Notes: generated by a model not told the origin, from the sequence alone. Positions 1 through 9,450 are shown, counted from the stretch's first letter. The stretch is DNA of 54,535 nt from an uncultured Mailhella sp. (GCF_947631555.1 NZ_CANRLT010000005.1:1-54535); one strand, 5' to 3'. Numbers and translations are program-made.

Positions 1-1056
1 GCGCTCGCCGTGGTGCTGGTCTTCGGCGGCCTGATTTTCTTTCATGAACTCGGACACTTCCTTGCCTTCCGCTGCTTCGGGGTGGGCGTCATCACCTTTT
101 CCATCGGCATGGGGCCCAAACTCTGGGGCATCAAGCGCGGCAAGACCGAGTACCGCATCGCCTGGCTGCCCTTCGGCGGCTACGTTTCAGGCGTCGGTGA
201 ATACAGCGATGAGGTGGAAACTCTGGGCTTCACCCAGGAAGAGGCCGTGAACAACCGCCCGGCGTGGCAGCGCCTGCTTATCGCCTTCGCCGGGCCTTTC
301 ATGAACCTACTCATCGCCTGGCTCATCTACTGGGGGCTGACCGCCGTCATGGGCATGGCCGTGCCCCTGCCGCAGGTGGGCGCGGTGCTTCAGGACAGCG
401 CCGCCATGCAGACGGGCATACGCCCGGGCGACCTCATCACCGCCATCGACGGAATTGCCGTCAACCGCTGGGCACAGGTTCCGGAAATCGTGGGCGCGTC
501 CGGCGGCAGAACGCTCGCCGTGGAGGTGGAGCGCAACGGAGAGGTCATGAGTTTTTCCATAACGCCCATACGCAGTGAACGGACAAACCTTTTCGGCGAG
601 ACGGAGACTGCGTGGCTCCTCGGCGTACAGGCCTCCGGTGCGGTTCGGTATGAAAAGACGGGCTTTTTCGAGTCCGCCCGCCTGGGTCTCGTCCAGACCT
701 GGAACATCATTGACCTCACCTGCACCGGCCTGAAAAAGATGATTACCGGCGCCGTGGCCGCCGATACCGTGGGCGGGCCCATCCTCATCGCCGAAATGAT
801 CGGCAGGCAGGCGCAGGCCGGTGTTGTGCCCCTGCTGCTCCTCGCTGCGCTCATCAGCGTGAACCTGGGGCTGCTCAATCTCCTGCCCATCCCCGTTCTG
901 GACGGCGGGGCCATCCTCTTCTGCCTCGTGGAGACCGTCATCCGCCGGCCCGTACCGGAAAAGGTCCAGGAATGGGCCATGCGCGGCGGTGCCGCCCTGC
1001 TCATCGCACTCATGGTTTTCGCCACCTTCAACGACATTCTGCGCTGGTTCAGGTAA
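1..1056 (+). CDS. rseP: RseP-type site-2 zinc metalloprotease, 5' truncated
   Basis: Intramembrane protease of the RseP/S2P (M50) family, which in known relatives cleaves anti-sigma factors and leftover signal peptides within the inner membrane. The reading frame is open from the first base of the window, so about ten N-terminal residues probably lie upstream. The zinc-binding HELGH motif comes within the first 20 visible residues, followed by the conserved PFGGYV loop and the FAGPFMN segment. A single PDZ domain follows (about residues 120-190), and near the C terminus NLLPIPVLDGG supplies the second catalytic motif. The last residues form a final membrane segment. The stop lies 5 bases before tsaB, so the two are probably co-transcribed. 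The family call is firm; the substrate is unknown here. Confidence 0.95.
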   Translation, partial: ALAVVLVFGGLIFFHELGHFLAFRCFGVGVITFSIGMGPKLWGIKRGKTEYRIAWLPFGGYVSGVGEYSDEVETLGFTQEEAVNNRPAWQRLLIAFAGPFMNLLIAWLIYWGLTAVMGMAVPLPQVGAVLQDSAAMQTGIRPGDLITAIDGIAVNRWAQVPEIVGASGGRTLAVEVERNGEVMSFSITPIRSERTNLFGETETAWLLGVQASGAVRYEKTGFFESARLGLVQTWNIIDLTCTGLKKMITGAVAADTVGGPILIAEMIGRQAQAGVVPLLLLAALISVNLGLLNLLPIPVLDGGAILFCLVETVIRRPVPEKVQEWAMRGGAALLIALMVFATFNDILRWFR

Positions 1057-1061
1057 GGCTT

Positions 1062-1832
1062 ATGGACGAACTCACACTCATCCTGAATACTGCGGAAAAA
1101 CGCATCCAGTTTCTGCTCTGCCAGGGGGGAATCCCGCTCTGTGCTGAAGACTGGCTGGCCCGGCGCGGCGGAACAGAACTTCTAACAGCCGCTCTCGGCG
1201 ATGCCTGCGCACGGCTCGGTCTGCGCCCCTGCGGCATCCGCCGCATTGCCTGCGCTGCCGGCCCGGGCAATTTCACGGGTCTGCGCATCGGGCTGGCCAC
1301 AACTTCAGGGCTGGCGCGCGCCAACAAAGGAAAACAGGCTGGATTCGATTACCTGCACTGCCTTGCCCGGAACGCCCAGCCTCGTCCCGGCGAAGAAGTG
1401 CTGGTCATGACCAACGCCCGCCGCGACCTGGCCTACTGCGCTCGTTTTCTGACGGAAGACAACGGCGCGCTCCGCCCGCTCTGCAAGACCTTTGTCACGC
1501 CTCTGCCCGCCCTGAGCGGCAAGGAGGCCCTTGGTCAGCCGCAGCTCATGCTGGGTAGTGCCGTGACCAGCAACCGTGCCCTGCTCAGCAAAGCCTTCCC
1601 TTCCGCGCTGCTGCTTCCGCCGGACTTCGACCATCCTGCCCCCGCGGCGCTCCTGGCCATGGAACGGCTCATCAACTGGGAGACGGCAGACGGGACGGAC
1701 ATCGCGCCTCTCTATCTCCGCGACTGCGATGCCGTGGAGAACTTTACAGCCATCGCCATAGCCCAGGGCCGGACGCCGGAACTGGCCCGTGAGGAACTTG
1801 AACGGCTGACGCACTCGGGACTCGGAAGCTGA
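1062..1832 (+). CDS. tsaB: tRNA threonylcarbamoyladenosine biosynthesis protein TsaB
   Basis: TsaB is the inactive ASKHA-fold partner of TsaD in the complex that makes the t6A37 modification on tRNAs reading ANN codons. The protein is 256 residues, within the usual family size. The diagnostic segment GPGNFTGLRIGLA (about residues 65-77) matches the TsaB signature GPGSFTGLRIG. The ATG at 1062 follows the rseP stop directly and gives the normal N terminus (MDELTLILNTAE); an upstream ATG at 972 would sit deep inside rseP and is rejected. Downstream, a 10-bp inverted repeat (1819-1828 with 1871-1880) with a long loop could weakly terminate transcription. The cytosolic role comes from the family; the match is clear. 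Confidence 0.9.
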   Translation: MDELTLILNTAEKRIQFLLCQGGIPLCAEDWLARRGGTELLTAALGDACARLGLRPCGIRRIACAAGPGNFTGLRIGLATTSGLARANKGKQAGFDYLHCLARNAQPRPGEEVLVMTNARRDLAYCARFLTEDNGALRPLCKTFVTPLPALSGKEALGQPQLMLGSAVTSNRALLSKAFPSALLLPPDFDHPAPAALLAMERLINWETADGTDIAPLYLRDCDAVENFTAIAIAQGRTPELAREELERLTHSGLGS

Positions 1833-1985
1833 ATCCGGAAGCTGAATGCTGCCGCCGCTTCGTTCCGAACCTTCCGAGTCTTTAAGGGGAAGCAAGACTT
1901 TGCAAGAAAGAAACACTTCCCTCCGGCGTAACCTGGTGTATAAAAAAGGAAAGTGCACGGAACGAAACGCATCCGAGGGAGCATC

Positions 1986-3194
1986 ATGAACAGAAAGATA
2001 CTGCTTTCCCTTTGCGCCGCAGCCGTGGGCGTGGCTGCGTATCTGTGGTACGCCCATGTGCAGTCGGGAAACGAAATCCACTACCTGACCGAAACCGTCA
2101 CGCGGGGCGACATCTACAAGACCGTCAACGCCACAGGCAAAATCGATGCCGTGGGACTGGTCACGGTAGGCTCGCAGGCTTCCGGAAAAATTCTGACCCT
2201 GAACGCCGTCATCGGCCAGAAGGTGAAAAAGGGCGACCTCATCGCCCAGATCGACCCCACCACACGGCAGAACGACTTAGATATTGCCCGTGCTCTGCTC
2301 GACACCTACAGGACGCAGCTTGAATCCCGCCAGGTGGCGCTCAAGATAGCCCAAACCAAATACGACCGGGAACGTCAGCTCCAGAAGACGGACGCAACCT
2401 CCCGCGCGGCTCTGGAAGACGCCGAAAATGCCCTCGCCGCGGCAAAGGCCAGCGTCAAGGAGATGGAGTCCCAGATCGTCCAGCAGCAGATTGCGGTAAA
2501 CACCGCGGAGACCAATCTTGGCTACACCCGCATCGCTGCGCCTCTGGACGGCACCGTCATTTCCGTGCCCGTCAAGGAAGGCCAGACGGTGAACGCCAAC
2601 CAGACCACACCCACTATCGCGCAGATCGCCGATCTTGGCACGGTGGAAATCAAGATCGAAATCTCGGAAGGCGACATCCCCTTTGTCAAAGAAGGCATGA
2701 ACGTCCGCTATTCCCTGCTCTCTGCTCCGGATACGGTATACCGCGCCCGGATTTCCTCCATTGATCCGGGGGACACCACGCTGAGCGATGCCACCTCGAA
2801 CGGGCTGTCGTCCTCGTCCGGCGCACAGTCCTCATCGTCCCTGTCCTCCGCCAGTGCCGTGTACTACTATGCCAAGGCCCGCGTGGACAATCCCGATTCC
2901 CTGCTGCTCCTGAACATGACCACGCAGAACGTCATCGAGATCGCCCACGCTTCGGGCGTACTCATGCTTCCCTCGCTGGTCATCCAGAACGCAGGCAAGG
3001 GCAGGCATATCGTGCGGGTACTCAGGGACAACGGCCGCATTGAAGAACGCGACGTGGAAACGGGACTCACCAACAACGTCATGACCGAGATACGCTCGGG
3101 CGTTAACGAGGGCGAAAAAGTCATTGCCGCGCAGATGTCGGCCTCCGAGCTTGCGGAAAGCATCGCCGCCCGCGGCCGCGGCAGGCTCCGCTGA
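1986..3194 (+). CDS. macA: MacA-like periplasmic adaptor (HlyD/RND-MFP family)
   Basis: Membrane fusion protein linking an inner-membrane MacB-type ABC transporter to an outer-membrane channel. The 402-residue protein has an N-terminal anchor helix (residues 4-20), a barrel-sandwich hybrid half (around VTVGSQASGKI), an alpha-hairpin of about 110 residues, the second lipoyl half (AAPLDGTVISVPVKEGQTVNANQ), a beta-barrel and a membrane-proximal domain. A serine-rich insert near residues 275-293 resembles the linker seen in MacA relatives. The start at 1986 gives a signal-anchor directly; an in-frame ATG at 1953 has no sequence support. macB follows after 52 bases and an outer-membrane lipoprotein after that, so a complete tripartite pump is encoded. 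The symbol follows E. coli; substrate unknown. Confidence 0.9.
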   Translation: MNRKILLSLCAAAVGVAAYLWYAHVQSGNEIHYLTETVTRGDIYKTVNATGKIDAVGLVTVGSQASGKILTLNAVIGQKVKKGDLIAQIDPTTRQNDLDIARALLDTYRTQLESRQVALKIAQTKYDRERQLQKTDATSRAALEDAENALAAAKASVKEMESQIVQQQIAVNTAETNLGYTRIAAPLDGTVISVPVKEGQTVNANQTTPTIAQIADLGTVEIKIEISEGDIPFVKEGMNVRYSLLSAPDTVYRARISSIDPGDTTLSDATSNGLSSSSGAQSSSSLSSASAVYYYAKARVDNPDSLLLLNMTTQNVIEIAHASGVLMLPSLVIQNAGKGRHIVRVLRDNGRIEERDVETGLTNNVMTEIRSGVNEGEKVIAAQMSASELAESIAARGRGRLR

Positions 3195-3246
3195 GATTCC
3201 CCCTGACCTTTGCGCGGAGGCGCGGCCTGCGCCCCGGAACACAGCC

Positions 3247-5190
3247 ATGATCACCCTCGAAGTCAAAAATATCCAGAAATATTACGGCGAAGGCGAAAGC
3301 CGTGTGCAGGTGCTCAAAAACGTCACTCTGAGCATCGAAAAGGGCGATTTCGTCGCCATCATCGGCCAATCCGGTTCAGGCAAGTCCACACTGATGAACA
3401 TTCTGGGCTGCCTGGACACGCCCTCGGACGGTTCCTACCTTGTGGACGGCATACCCGCCGGCGGCATGGACAGCGACGCTCTTGCCCGCCTGCGCGGAGA
3501 GAAGTTCGGCTTCATCTTTCAGCGCTACAACCTGCTGGCCAGCCTCAGCGCACTGGAAAACGTGGCCCTGCCTGCCGTCTACGCAGGCACGGCGAAGCGT
3601 GACCGGGATGCACGGGCGCGGGAGCTGCTCACGGAACTTGGCCTGGGAGCCAAGACGCAGAACACACCCAGCGAACTTTCCGGCGGCCAGCAGCAGCGCG
3701 TGTCCATAGCCCGCGCCATGATGAACGGCGGAGAAATCATTCTGGCCGACGAACCCACGGGCGCGCTGGACTCCCATAGCGGTGAAAACGTCATGAAGCT
3801 GCTCATGCAGCTCAACGCCGAAGGCCACACGCTCATCGTCGTCACCCACGACCGGCACATCGCCGGATACGCCTCCCGCATCATTGAAATCAAGGACGGC
3901 GAAGTCATCAGCGACCAGCGCAAAGCTCCGCTGCGGGAACGGCAGGAAAACACAACGTCTCCGCTCTTCCGCAGTTCCTGGCGCTACATGCGCGACCAGT
4001 TCGGCGAAGCCTTCCACATGTCCGTTCAGGCCATCCTCGCCCACAAAATGCGCTCGCTGCTCACCATGCTGGGCATCATCATCGGCATCGCCTCGGTGGT
4101 GTCCGTGGTGGCTCTGGGGCTGGGTTCTCAGGAAAAGATTCTGGCCAACATCAACGCCATGGGCACAAACACCATCGACATTATGCCCGGCAAAAGCTTC
4201 GGCGACCGCAACTCGGCCCGCTACAAGACGCTCACGGTCTACGATTCCGATGCTCTCGCCGAACAGAGCTATATCGACAGCGCCACGCCCTCGGCCAGTG
4301 CCAGCGGCAGCTTCGTCTACCGCAGCGTTTCCGCCACAGGCTCGCTCACGGGCGTGGGTGAACAGTATTTCACCGTGCGCGGACTGGAACTCGCCAAAGG
4401 CCGCCTGCTCACACCAGAAGACGTGGCCCAGGCCAGAGCCGTGGCCGTACTCGACGACAACACTGCACGGGAGCTTTTCCCCAACGGTGAAAACCCCGTG
4501 GGCGCGGTTATCCTGTTCAACCGCCATCCCCTTGAGGTGGTCGGCGTGACCAAAGCGCCCAACGCCTCCTTCGGGCCTCGCAGTACGCTTACCGTCTGGA
4601 TGCCCTACACGGCGCACATGGCGCGTATCACGGGCAGCCAGACCATTTCCTCCATCACTGTAAAAATTGCGGACGGCGTAAGCGCCCAGATCGCGGAAAA
4701 GGAACTCACCCGCCTGCTCACCTCGCGGCACCGCGGCGTGACGGATTTCTTCACCATGAACACGGACAGCATACGCCAGACCATCGAAAGCACCACGAAT
4801 ACCATGCGTCTGCTCATCTCGTGCATCGCCTTCATCTCACTCCTCGTGGGCGGCATCGGCGTCATGAACATCATGCTTGTGTCCGTCACCGAACGCACCC
4901 GTGAAATCGGCGTACGCATGGCCATCGGAGCGCGGCAGTTCAACGTACTCCAACAGTTCCTCATTGAGGCCGTGCTTATCTGCCTCATCGGAGGCGTTGT
5001 GGGCGTGCTGGCCTCCGCCCTTATCGGCGCACTGTTCAACCGCTTTGTCAGCGACTTCCCCATGTCCTTCTCCACGGCCTCCATTGTCCTTGCATTGGCC
5101 TGCTCCACGGTGATCGGCGTCATCTTCGGCTATATGCCCGCGCGCAGGGCTTCACAACTCAACCCCGTCGAGGCTCTGGCCCAGGAGTGA
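3247..5190 (+). CDS. macB: MacB-like ABC transporter, fused ATPase and permease
   Basis: A 647-residue protein, the usual MacB length. The N-terminal ABC domain (about 1-225) has Walker A GQSGSGKST, signature LSGGQQQR and Walker B ILADEPTGALDS. Membrane segment 1 (HKMRSLLTMLGIIIGIASVV) leads into a large periplasmic domain (about 300-510), and three C-terminal helices form the FtsX core, ending with PARRASQLNPVEALAQE. Known MacB proteins use a mechanotransmission mechanism to expel macrolides, peptides or lipids through a MacA adaptor and TolC-like duct. The ATG at 3247 gives a canonical ABC N terminus; longer readings overlap macA. The outer-membrane component starts 7 bases downstream. Substrate cannot be read from sequence. 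Confidence 0.93.
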   Translation: MITLEVKNIQKYYGEGESRVQVLKNVTLSIEKGDFVAIIGQSGSGKSTLMNILGCLDTPSDGSYLVDGIPAGGMDSDALARLRGEKFGFIFQRYNLLASLSALENVALPAVYAGTAKRDRDARARELLTELGLGAKTQNTPSELSGGQQQRVSIARAMMNGGEIILADEPTGALDSHSGENVMKLLMQLNAEGHTLIVVTHDRHIAGYASRIIEIKDGEVISDQRKAPLRERQENTTSPLFRSSWRYMRDQFGEAFHMSVQAILAHKMRSLLTMLGIIIGIASVVSVVALGLGSQEKILANINAMGTNTIDIMPGKSFGDRNSARYKTLTVYDSDALAEQSYIDSATPSASASGSFVYRSVSATGSLTGVGEQYFTVRGLELAKGRLLTPEDVAQARAVAVLDDNTARELFPNGENPVGAVILFNRHPLEVVGVTKAPNASFGPRSTLTVWMPYTAHMARITGSQTISSITVKIADGVSAQIAEKELTRLLTSRHRGVTDFFTMNTDSIRQTIESTTNTMRLLISCIAFISLLVGGIGVMNIMLVSVTERTREIGVRMAIGARQFNVLQQFLIEAVLICLIGGVVGVLASALIGALFNRFVSDFPMSFSTASIVLALACSTVIGVIFGYMPARRASQLNPVEALAQE

Positions 5191-5196
5191 ACCCTC

Positions 5197-6549
5197 ATGA
5201 AGATCTTCCTTCTCCTCCTCTGCCTGCTTCCGCTCTCCGCCTGCTCCACCCGTGATTACGACACCGCCGGTCAGGGCATACTGAGCGAAAGCGAAATACG
5301 GGAGCAGTACGCCATCGATCGGGAATGGTGGAAGCTGTACCGAAACGAAACTCTCGACCACCTCGTGGCTCTTGCTCTGGAACGCAATACCGACCTCGCC
5401 CGCAGCGCCGTGCGTGTGAATCAGGCACTCTATCGGGCGCGTCAGCTCAAGGCCGACCTCGTGCCATCATTCTCCGGCAGCGGAGAGGCGAGTTCCAGTC
5501 TTCAGACCGACAGCGGCGACTCGACCCGACGCTTCGATGCCTCCCTTGGTCTGAACTACGAACTCGACCTCTGGGGCCGCCTGCGCAGTTCCGCTTCAGC
5601 GCAGGCCTGGGAATACCGGGCCACGGAAGAGGACAGGGAAGCCACGCGTCTCGCCCTCGTGAACAGTGTGGTCAACACCTATTTCAGCATGGCACGCACA
5701 CGGCAGGAACTCACCCTGAGCCGTGAGAACCTGAATTTTTACAAAAGACTCTACGCCCTGACCAGTGCCAAGTTCCGGGCGGGCAAGATCGATGGTCTGG
5801 ATCCCGCACAGGCTGAACAGCGTTTGCAGCAACAGCACTCTTCTCTGCTGGCCCTGGAAGACCAGCTTCGGGAAGAGGAACAGACCTTGCGCGACCTTCT
5901 GGATCTGCGGCCGGAAGACGGGCTGGACACCTCCGCGCCCGACCTTCTGAGCGTCTCCGTTCCGCCCGTGGATCTCAACGTGCCCCTTGCCGCGCTTGGC
6001 GCAAGGCCGGACGTGAAGGCGGCGGAATTTCGGGTAAAATCGGGCTGGAAGGATTATCGGGCCGCACGGGAATCCCTGTTCCCTACGCTCACGGTGGGCG
6101 GGGCGCTGGGCGTCTCCTCCCCGTCCAGCGGCACCCTGTTCACAACGCCGTTTCTGAACGGATTCATCAATCTCTCCCTGCCCTTCCTCGACTGGAACCG
6201 TGTGAAATGTGACGTGCGCATCTCCGAAGAGGCGTTCAACGACAGCCTGCTGGCCTTTCGGCAGGCCCTGACCAAGGCCCTGAACGAGGTAGCCCTGTAC
6301 CGCGGCCTGCTGGGCACGGCCTTTCAGCAGCTGACAACGGCGGAAAAGACCTATGCCGCCGGGCAGCGAGTCGAGGCCTACCGCAAGGCCCGCTACGAGC
6401 TTGGCGCAGACGAACTGAAAGACTGGCTGGACGCGCTTCAGGTACGCAACAGCGCCCGTCTGTCCGTGCTGGACGCGAAATACGCGCTCATCGCCGATAC
6501 CAACGCCGTGTTTCAGGCCATGGGCGGCAGGATACACGCCGGGAATTAA
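5197..6549 (+). CDS. TolC-like outer-membrane efflux lipoprotein (NodT/OprM family)
   Basis: The third part of the tripartite efflux system. The 450-residue protein starts with a lipoprotein signal ending in the lipobox LSAC, so it is probably acylated at Cys16. Two outer-membrane-efflux repeats follow: one starts near EWWKLYRNETLDHLVALALERNTDL, with the typical LNYELDLWGRLRSSASA segment near residues 112-130, and the second carries RPDVKAAEFRVKSG and LSLPFLDWNRVKCDVR. This pattern matches the NodT/OprM group rather than E. coli TolC, which is not a lipoprotein. It starts 7 bases after macB, so it is translated from the same message. The symbol is left blank because several paralogues are usual. 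Confidence 0.9.
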   Translation: MKIFLLLLCLLPLSACSTRDYDTAGQGILSESEIREQYAIDREWWKLYRNETLDHLVALALERNTDLARSAVRVNQALYRARQLKADLVPSFSGSGEASSSLQTDSGDSTRRFDASLGLNYELDLWGRLRSSASAQAWEYRATEEDREATRLALVNSVVNTYFSMARTRQELTLSRENLNFYKRLYALTSAKFRAGKIDGLDPAQAEQRLQQQHSSLLALEDQLREEEQTLRDLLDLRPEDGLDTSAPDLLSVSVPPVDLNVPLAALGARPDVKAAEFRVKSGWKDYRAARESLFPTLTVGGALGVSSPSSGTLFTTPFLNGFINLSLPFLDWNRVKCDVRISEEAFNDSLLAFRQALTKALNEVALYRGLLGTAFQQLTTAEKTYAAGQRVEAYRKARYELGADELKDWLDALQVRNSARLSVLDAKYALIADTNAVFQAMGGRIHAGN

Positions 6550-6646
6550 CATTGACCTTTTTCCTTTTTGGGAAGAAACTCGCCTTCACTTATCCCGAAC
6601 GCTGGACGCTCCCGGCTTCAGCCTCACCCTACAAGGATTCTTTTCC

Positions 6647-7417
6647 ATGCGCATGTACCGCAATCTTGCACTGGCGCTGCTCTCTCTGTCACTGTTCTCC
6701 CTGCTGCTGCTCATCCCCTTCACCCAGGCCACGCTTGCCATGGCCTCGATCACCTGGATGGGCATCTTCATCGCCGTGTTCGCCGTGAGCCTGGTGGCCT
6801 TTCTGGCCTCGCTGACCATGTACTTCTCTTCCAAAAACGCCGGCATCACCGTGCTGAAACGCCGCGCCGGCCGCGTCTACGGCGAACTTCTGCACCACAA
6901 GATACTGCTCATCAGCGCCATGGACGGAGACAAGCACCTTTCGGACTGGGATCATTACCTCTACGACCGCGATGAATTTCCCCGCCTCAAAAAATTCCTC
7001 GGCGAAGAATACTTCCTGCTGCTCTCCTGCGATTCCTTCTTCCCCCGGTCGGCGGCGGCCCGAGCCTACAACGACTTCAAAAGTCTGCACAACGACCTTG
7101 CCGCGTTCATGCGCTCCGTGTCCTACGACCGCATCGAATATGTAAAATTCAAGAAGCTCTTTGCGCTCACGACCGGCAGGGAAATGACCTCCAAAACTCC
7201 CGAAGAAAAGTTTACCTGCGAACCGTTCAGCGAAGCCTACGAAGCGCTTCAGGCGGCGAACGAACAATCCCTGCGCACCATCGAGGCATTGCTTGCGCGT
7301 ATCGAGAAATACGAAATCGAACTGGATCGCTATTATTCCGCGGGTACCGCATGGAAGACCACGAAAAAGGGGCTTGACGCACGCTATCAGCTCTGGCTGC
7401 ACGCCACAGAAGTCTGA
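6647..7417 (+). CDS. Unrecognised two-helix membrane protein
   Basis: A 256-residue protein not assigned to a known family. Two hydrophobic segments sit at the N terminus (about residues 6-27 and 36-62). The remainder is a charged, mostly helical domain of about 190 residues rich in Lys, Glu, Tyr and Phe (for example RLKKFLGEEYFLLLSCDSFFPRS), ending in a likely helical stretch (SLRTIEALLARIEKYEIELD). Codon use is that of the neighbouring efflux genes, which supports real coding. It starts 97 bases after the outer-membrane efflux gene on the same strand and may be transcribed with it. A role beside the pump is possible, but only the location suggests it. The start is the first of two close ATGs (6647, 6653). 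Confidence 0.75.
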   Translation: MRMYRNLALALLSLSLFSLLLLIPFTQATLAMASITWMGIFIAVFAVSLVAFLASLTMYFSSKNAGITVLKRRAGRVYGELLHHKILLISAMDGDKHLSDWDHYLYDRDEFPRLKKFLGEEYFLLLSCDSFFPRSAAARAYNDFKSLHNDLAAFMRSVSYDRIEYVKFKKLFALTTGREMTSKTPEEKFTCEPFSEAYEALQAANEQSLRTIEALLARIEKYEIELDRYYSAGTAWKTTKKGLDARYQLWLHATEV

Positions 7418-7561
7418 AGGCAATGGTCTCCGCACCAGGAAGCCGGTCGGGGACAGTCCTTCGTCTCACAGCGCTTCGGGCAACGCCTTTTTTTCTCTGC
7501 TTCCCCTTGCGCTCCACACGTTCTCTGTGATAGGTACTTGACATACCTTTGAGGGAACGCC

Positions 7562-8005
7562 ATGCCGCGCACCACAACAGAACACTTCAGCCTGCCCGTC
7601 GGGATGCTCCTGACGGTCATCTGCTGTTTTCTGCTGATGACGCCGGCCTCTCAGGTCACGAAAAAGACCGTCATGGACGCGAGTGTGCACATCACCACCA
7701 TGACTCTGGCCGTGACCGGCATTTCCAACCCTCTTTCTCCGCTCAGCCATATCCTCGGCGGCGAGCGTACCCCGTTCCGTACGGACAAGCGCTCCCACAC
7801 TGCTGCCCCCGAAACCGGTAACGGCGGATCGCCTCACGCGCTTCCGGCCTCCTGCCCCGATCTGTTCTTACCGCTCCCCTGCGCCGTGTTCCCCCATACC
7901 GGCGTTCTTTACTTCACTGTCCTTGCCAACTACGTTCCGTGGTTCGCCCTGGCGCCCCCCCGCAAAACAGCTGACCCGACAACGTCTCGCCGTCCTTTAT
8001 ACTGA
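7562..8005 (+). CDS. Possible small membrane protein, doubtful
   Basis: A 147-codon frame preceded by a plausible ribosome binding site (GAGGG six bases before the ATG). Near the N terminus there is one hydrophobic segment (residues 13-29, VGMLLTVICCFLLMTPA) that could be a signal anchor. The rest is proline-, threonine- and serine-rich with no motif recognised, and the end of the frame overlaps other open frames. It could be a lineage-specific secreted or membrane peptide, or chance. The Shine-Dalgarno sequence and the N-terminal hydrophobic run are the only positive signs. Confidence 0.3.
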   Translation: MPRTTTEHFSLPVGMLLTVICCFLLMTPASQVTKKTVMDASVHITTMTLAVTGISNPLSPLSHILGGERTPFRTDKRSHTAAPETGNGGSPHALPASCPDLFLPLPCAVFPHTGVLYFTVLANYVPWFALAPPRKTADPTTSRRPLY

Positions 8006-8544
8006 AGAACAGCGACTCTCCATCCGCCCGCCGTTTTGTGAGGTCTTTCATGCGCACTCCGTGTACCTGCGACTGCACGAAAAGTCCCTCCTCCGAACGC
8101 CTTCCGGCGTCAGCCCTGCTGCAGACCGTCCTCTGCCCCCGCTTTGGATGAAAAGCGTCATGCACCCCAGGACTTCTTTCGGCATTGCGGCTCTGGAAAG
8201 GCCTCATCTTTGTTCTCCCATCGCGGAGACTCATTATCCATCCCGATGCTCATCTTGCGGCCACAAGGAACCGCATCCGCCATCATGCCGATGGCCGGGC
8301 AACGGGATTCGTGCCGCTCAACTTCGAGGGAATCGAACACCTCTCCAACCTGCTGCGCGACCGGTTTAGGACAGATGGCGGAAGGTTCTGCCATTCTGTC
8401 CCTTTCCGGGGTATGCCCTGCTGCCTGAAAAAACACCCCCGCGGCAAAAAACCACATCAGGCACCGGCATGGCTCAAGCACTCTGATGCTAGTAGACAAA
8501 CGAAAGCCGCCCAAGCGGCAGCCCCCTGCCCGCACACGAGGCAT

Positions 8545-8582
8545 AAAAAAGGATCGCCTCACGCCCTGTGAGACAATCCTTG
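8545..8582 (-). terminator. Rho-independent terminator, minus strand
   Basis: On the minus strand a 14-bp near-perfect stem (AAGGATTGTCTCAC with GTGAGGCGATCCTT, five-base loop) is followed by a run of T. It lies about 240 bases past the stop of the minus-strand gene at 8824-9114 and probably ends that transcript. Confidence 0.75.
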
Positions 8583-8823
8583 ACCGATAGCTGAAACCTT
8601 GAAAAACGAAAAAACAGGCGGCACGGGGCGTGTCACAGAACACTGAAACGCCTGCTTCAAACGGGCTTCCCATGAACATAAAGGATTTCAAAAGAAAAAA
8701 TCCTTAAAAAGTTTCGAAGCGTCTGCGGCAATCACACGTCTGAAAACCATGAAAGAGCCTTCGATTCAGGCGTTTCCCAGGCCGTGAAAAAAGCCCTGAA
8801 TGAGGCGATGGGAAACGTGCGTC

Positions 8824-9114
8824 TCAGCGGGCGTCCGGGCTCTGGAGGGAGGGAAGAGTTTCGCCGAGCGGTTCCGGCATTTCCGAGCCAAAGACTTGAG
8901 TAACGGGCTGCCCGGCATGGCGGCGGCGCATTTCCATGACGATCGCCTGTTCGTAGAAGCGCGCCATGCGTGCGTCTCCCCCGTGTTCCTCGATGGCAAA
9001 GACGGCAAGCTGCGTCTGTTCCCACAGGGAGAGCAGTTCTCCATCGGCAAGGAGCTGAATATCGGCAAGAGGAGAGGGACTCTCCTTGCCGGAAGCGGAA
9101 AAAACAGGATCCAT
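8824..9114 (-). CDS. Small conserved-looking protein of unknown function
   Basis: A 96-residue soluble protein. The start at 9114 is chosen because AGAAGG sits seven bases upstream; longer readings begin with an arginine-rich, non-native-looking stretch. The central part (ADIQLLADGELLSLWEQTQ, then FAIEEHGGDARMARFYEQ) looks like two amphipathic helices rich in Leu, Glu and Gln, and has good coding character on this strand only. No catalytic motif is visible and I do not recognise the family. It is transcribed away from the FMN riboswitch and has a strong terminator about 240 bases downstream, so it appears to be a monocistronic unit. Confidence 0.65.
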   Translation of the reverse strand: MDPVFSASGKESPSPLADIQLLADGELLSLWEQTQLAVFAIEEHGGDARMARFYEQAIVMEMRRRHAGQPVTQVFGSEMPEPLGETLPSLQSPDAR

Positions 9115-9450
9115 GAATATCCTTCTTCGGCATCGCCGCAGAGAGGCGGCAGGACGTGGAAAAACAAGGACACGCCGTCTTTTTAAAGACTGTACAGATG
9201 TCAACAGGGCTGTCCTTGCGGTCAGAATTTTTGCTTTCTACTGGAAAGTCCCGCAAAAGGCAAGCCCATGCGCCCTGACCGTTTCTTCTCCCGCTGCCCG
9301 TCCCGAGCAGAGTCATTTCCTTTTTTCATAATTTTTGAAAAAATAAGTTTACTTTCAGACAGTTAAGCCATACCTCCCATGGAAAGCGCAAAGATCTTCC
9401 CCTGCGGTGCCTCTTGACAGCACCGCCTTCATCATTAAAAACATAGAGCA
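9115..9450. promoter_or_regulatory. Divergent promoter region between the small gene and the riboswitch
   Basis: This non-coding stretch must carry the promoters for the minus-strand small gene and for the riboswitch transcript. A TTGACA box at 9414-9419 with AT-rich sequence 15 to 18 bases further (near 9435-9445) is a reasonable but imperfect promoter for the plus strand. AT-rich sequence at 9325-9350 could serve the other direction. Confidence 0.4.

Larger units (their letters stand above)
7418..8823. other. Gene-poor stretch with one weak ORF and a minus-strand terminator
   Basis: About 1.4 kb between two convincing genes. Several open frames overlap on both strands but none has a recognisable domain or consistent coding character; the best is at 7562-8005 on the plus strand. 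The only structured element seen is the minus-strand terminator at 8545-8582. The region may hold decayed genes or untranslated RNA. Confidence 0.5.
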
